From DASYRM01 sp035646375 (GTDB lineage Bacteria; Acidobacteriota; Vicinamibacteria; Vicinamibacterales; UBA2999), in NCBI GenBank assembly GCA_035646375.1, contig DASRPM010000368.1:1-14876 (forward strand): a stretch of DNA of 14,876 nt, in the 5' to 3' direction. The notes below the pieces were generated by a model, which worked only from the letters and a program-made list of their open reading frames with translations, did no database searches and had not been told where the DNA came from. Below, one piece after another: positions 13,949-14,876 of the stretch. Both the position numbers and the translations under genes were made by a program. Each line of letters opens with the position of its first letter. Positions within the stretch are counted from its first letter, which is position 1.

Positions 13949-14380
13949 TCAGGGCCGGACGATCGTGACGCTGAAGGCCGCTTGCGCCGCGAGCGTGCCC
14001 GGGTCGTGAAGTCGCAGGCAGTAGGTGCCCGCGTCCACCGGCACCGTGATCTGCGGCGACGACGACGCGCCGGTCTGCACTGTCTGCGTCAGGTAGCACC
14101 CGGAGCCGTTCGGCTGCGGGATCCCGATGCCGAGACCCACGACGAGGTCGGCCGGCGGCCCGATCTGCGCCAGCGTGATCGAGGCCGTGCCGGAGGACGC
14201 GGCGGTAAACGCCCGCGCCGCGCTGCCGCCGGGCACCAACTGGCCGCTGAAAGTCTCGGTGACGGGCGACGTCGGGGTCGGGGACGTGGCCGTGGCGGCG
14301 TCCTCGCAGCCGGCCGTTGCGAGCGTCAGCGCGGCCAGGAGGATCGCGAACAGGACGTGGAGGCGCACCAGAGGCGTCAT
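13949..14380 (-). CDS. small lipoprotein, paralog 3 of a tandem array
   Basis: A 143-residue protein with a hydrophobic signal (residues 8-21) and lipobox-like ATAGC with Cys25 as the lipidated residue. A Thr/Ser/Pro-rich spacer (29-42) precedes a beta-rich domain of about 100 residues: FSGQLVPGGSAARAFTA (44-60), ASITLAQIGP, VGLGIGIP (81-88), SGCYLT, and a C-terminal GTYCLRLHDPGTL...FSVTI. Cys95 and Cys121 match Cys93 and Cys119 of the upstream paralog and may pair. The fold looks like a small pre-peptidase-type or Ig-like beta sandwich. The ATG overlaps the upstream gene's TGA (ATGA), and GAGG lies 11 nt before it. Role unknown; probably an outer-membrane or periplasmic surface lipoprotein. 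Confidence 0.78.
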   Translation of the reverse strand: MTPLVRLHVLFAILLAALTLATAGCEDAATATSPTPTSPVTETFSGQLVPGGSAARAFTAASSGTASITLAQIGPPADLVVGLGIGIPQPNGSGCYLTQTVQTGASSSPQITVPVDAGTYCLRLHDPGTLAAQAAFSVTIVRP

Positions 14381-14802
14381 GGATGGCTGAACCTCACGGC
14401 AAAGGTCACCGGTCCCCGCAGATCGCCCGCATCGGCCACGCGCAGGCAGAACACACCGGCCGGCAGCGACGCGCTCATCTGCGACACCAGGCCGGGTGCG
14501 ACGATCTGCGCGGTCGTCAGGGCGCAGCCGGTGCCTGCCGGTACTCCGATGCCGATCTCGAGCGGCAGCGTGAGCGGCAGCCTCGTGTCCGGGGACGCGA
14601 CGCTGGCCAGAAACGCCGTGACCGAACCGGACGCGCCGTTGGTGAACGAGTAGAAGCGCGAGCCGCCGACGTCCAGCGTGCCCGCGTAGGTGACGGCGGT
14701 CGTCGCCGGCGTCGTGTCGGTGGGTGAGGTGGGTGAGTCGTCGTCGCCGCAGCCCATGGTGAGCACCGCAACCGCCGCCATCGTCAGCATGCGCGCCGTC
14801 AT
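14377..14802 (-). CDS. small lipoprotein, paralog 2 of a tandem array
   Basis: A 141-residue protein. The open frame reaches 14859, but the ATG at 14802 gives a compact signal peptide ending in LTMGC with Cys18 as lipidation site, followed by an acidic GDDD stretch and a Ser/Thr/Pro spacer (19-36). It overlaps the preceding gene's TGA in an ATGA junction. The beta-rich domain aligns by eye with the next gene: YAGTLDVGGSRFYSF (39-53), LEIGIGVPAGTGCALT (81-96) and AGVFCLRVADAGDL (115-128), with Cys93 and Cys119 conserved. No Shine-Dalgarno sequence precedes it, so translation is probably coupled to the upstream gene. No enzymatic motif is visible. Confidence 0.78.
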   Translation of the reverse strand: MTARMLTMAAVAVLTMGCGDDDSPTSPTDTTPATTAVTYAGTLDVGGSRFYSFTNGASGSVTAFLASVASPDTRLPLTLPLEIGIGVPAGTGCALTTAQIVAPGLVSQMSASLPAGVFCLRVADAGDLRGPVTFAVRFSHP

Positions 14803-14876
14803 GGATGTGCGATGGTGACGTTGAACGCGGCCACAGCCGCCAGGTTGCCGATGTCCCACACGCGCACGCAGTAGAC
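14799..14876 (-). CDS. third tandem paralog, C-terminal end only (runs off the window)
   Basis: The last 25 codons of another minus-strand gene, entering from the right edge and ending at TGA 14801-14799. The visible peptide has VYCVRVWDIGNL and then AFNVTIAHP, which matches the C-termini of the two following genes (YCLRLHDPGTL...FSVTIVRP and FCLRVADAGDL...FAVRFSHP). Its stop overlaps the next ATG in the same ATGA arrangement. So the array has at least three members. Confidence 0.75.
   Translation of the reverse strand, partial: VYCVRVWDIGNLAAVAAFNVTIAHP

Noticed and set aside
12047..14653. 868-codon plus-strand open frame
   Set aside because: Antisense to the flavoprotein, PQQ dehydrogenase and lipoprotein genes, which have clear domains. 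Its translation is Arg/Gly/Ala/His-rich with no fold-like pattern, typical of an antisense frame in GC-rich DNA.

Overview
The window is a GC-rich, densely coded bacterial segment. It holds thirteen complete or nearly complete protein genes plus two cut by the window edges. There are no rRNA or tRNA genes, CRISPR arrays or insertion sequences. Gene content (secreted PQQ dehydrogenase, membrane-anchored di-heme cytochromes, metallo-beta-lactamase-fold hydrolase, many small lipoproteins) and the style of the intergenic hairpins fit an environmental Gram-negative. My best guess is Acidobacteriota of the Vicinamibacteria type; this is inference, since no marker gene is present.

Layout. Positions 1-1424 (+): the 3' end of an MBL-fold hydrolase gene, overlapped by a gene for a secreted protein of unknown function. 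1463-2212 (-): an OmpR/PhoB-type response regulator with no kinase beside it, preceded by a hairpin that may hide its ribosome binding site. 2213-2404: intergenic DNA with an 18-bp tandem repeat and two 22-nt palindromes. 2405-5822 (-): a three-gene operon of two paralogous di-heme c-type cytochromes (RoxA / cytochrome c peroxidase-like) flanking a small four-helix membrane protein. 5969-6685 (+): a lipoprotein built from about fourteen 10-residue repeats. 6842-10917 (+): a compact three-gene operon. 10974-13867 (-): a PQQ dehydrogenase translationally coupled to an acyl-CoA-dehydrogenase-fold flavoprotein. 13949-14876 (-): three tandem paralogous small lipoprotein genes joined by ATGA overlaps, the third running off the window.

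The centrepiece is the operon at 6842-10917. Its products are an alpha-dioxygenase/cyclooxygenase-type heme protein with the catalytic Tyr and both heme histidines in place, an FMN ene-reductase with a four-Cys iron-sulfur motif, and a catalase-related heme protein that keeps the proximal RxxxY motif but appears to have lost the catalase distal His. Fatty-acid oxygenase plus hydroperoxide-converting catalase relative plus ene-reductase is the logic of an oxylipin pathway, similar in outline to plant jasmonate synthesis (oxygenase, allene oxide synthase, OPDA reductase) and to the cyanobacterial pairing of a COX relative with a catalase-related hydroperoxide lyase. I propose it as a bacterial oxylipin operon.

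The neighbours extend an oxidative theme (RoxA-like cytochromes, a class D-type flavoprotein, a PQQ alcohol dehydrogenase), but a shared pathway is inference. Short GC-rich palindromes, most with a TTCA/TGAA centre, occur in three intergenic regions and look like a REP/BIME-type family.
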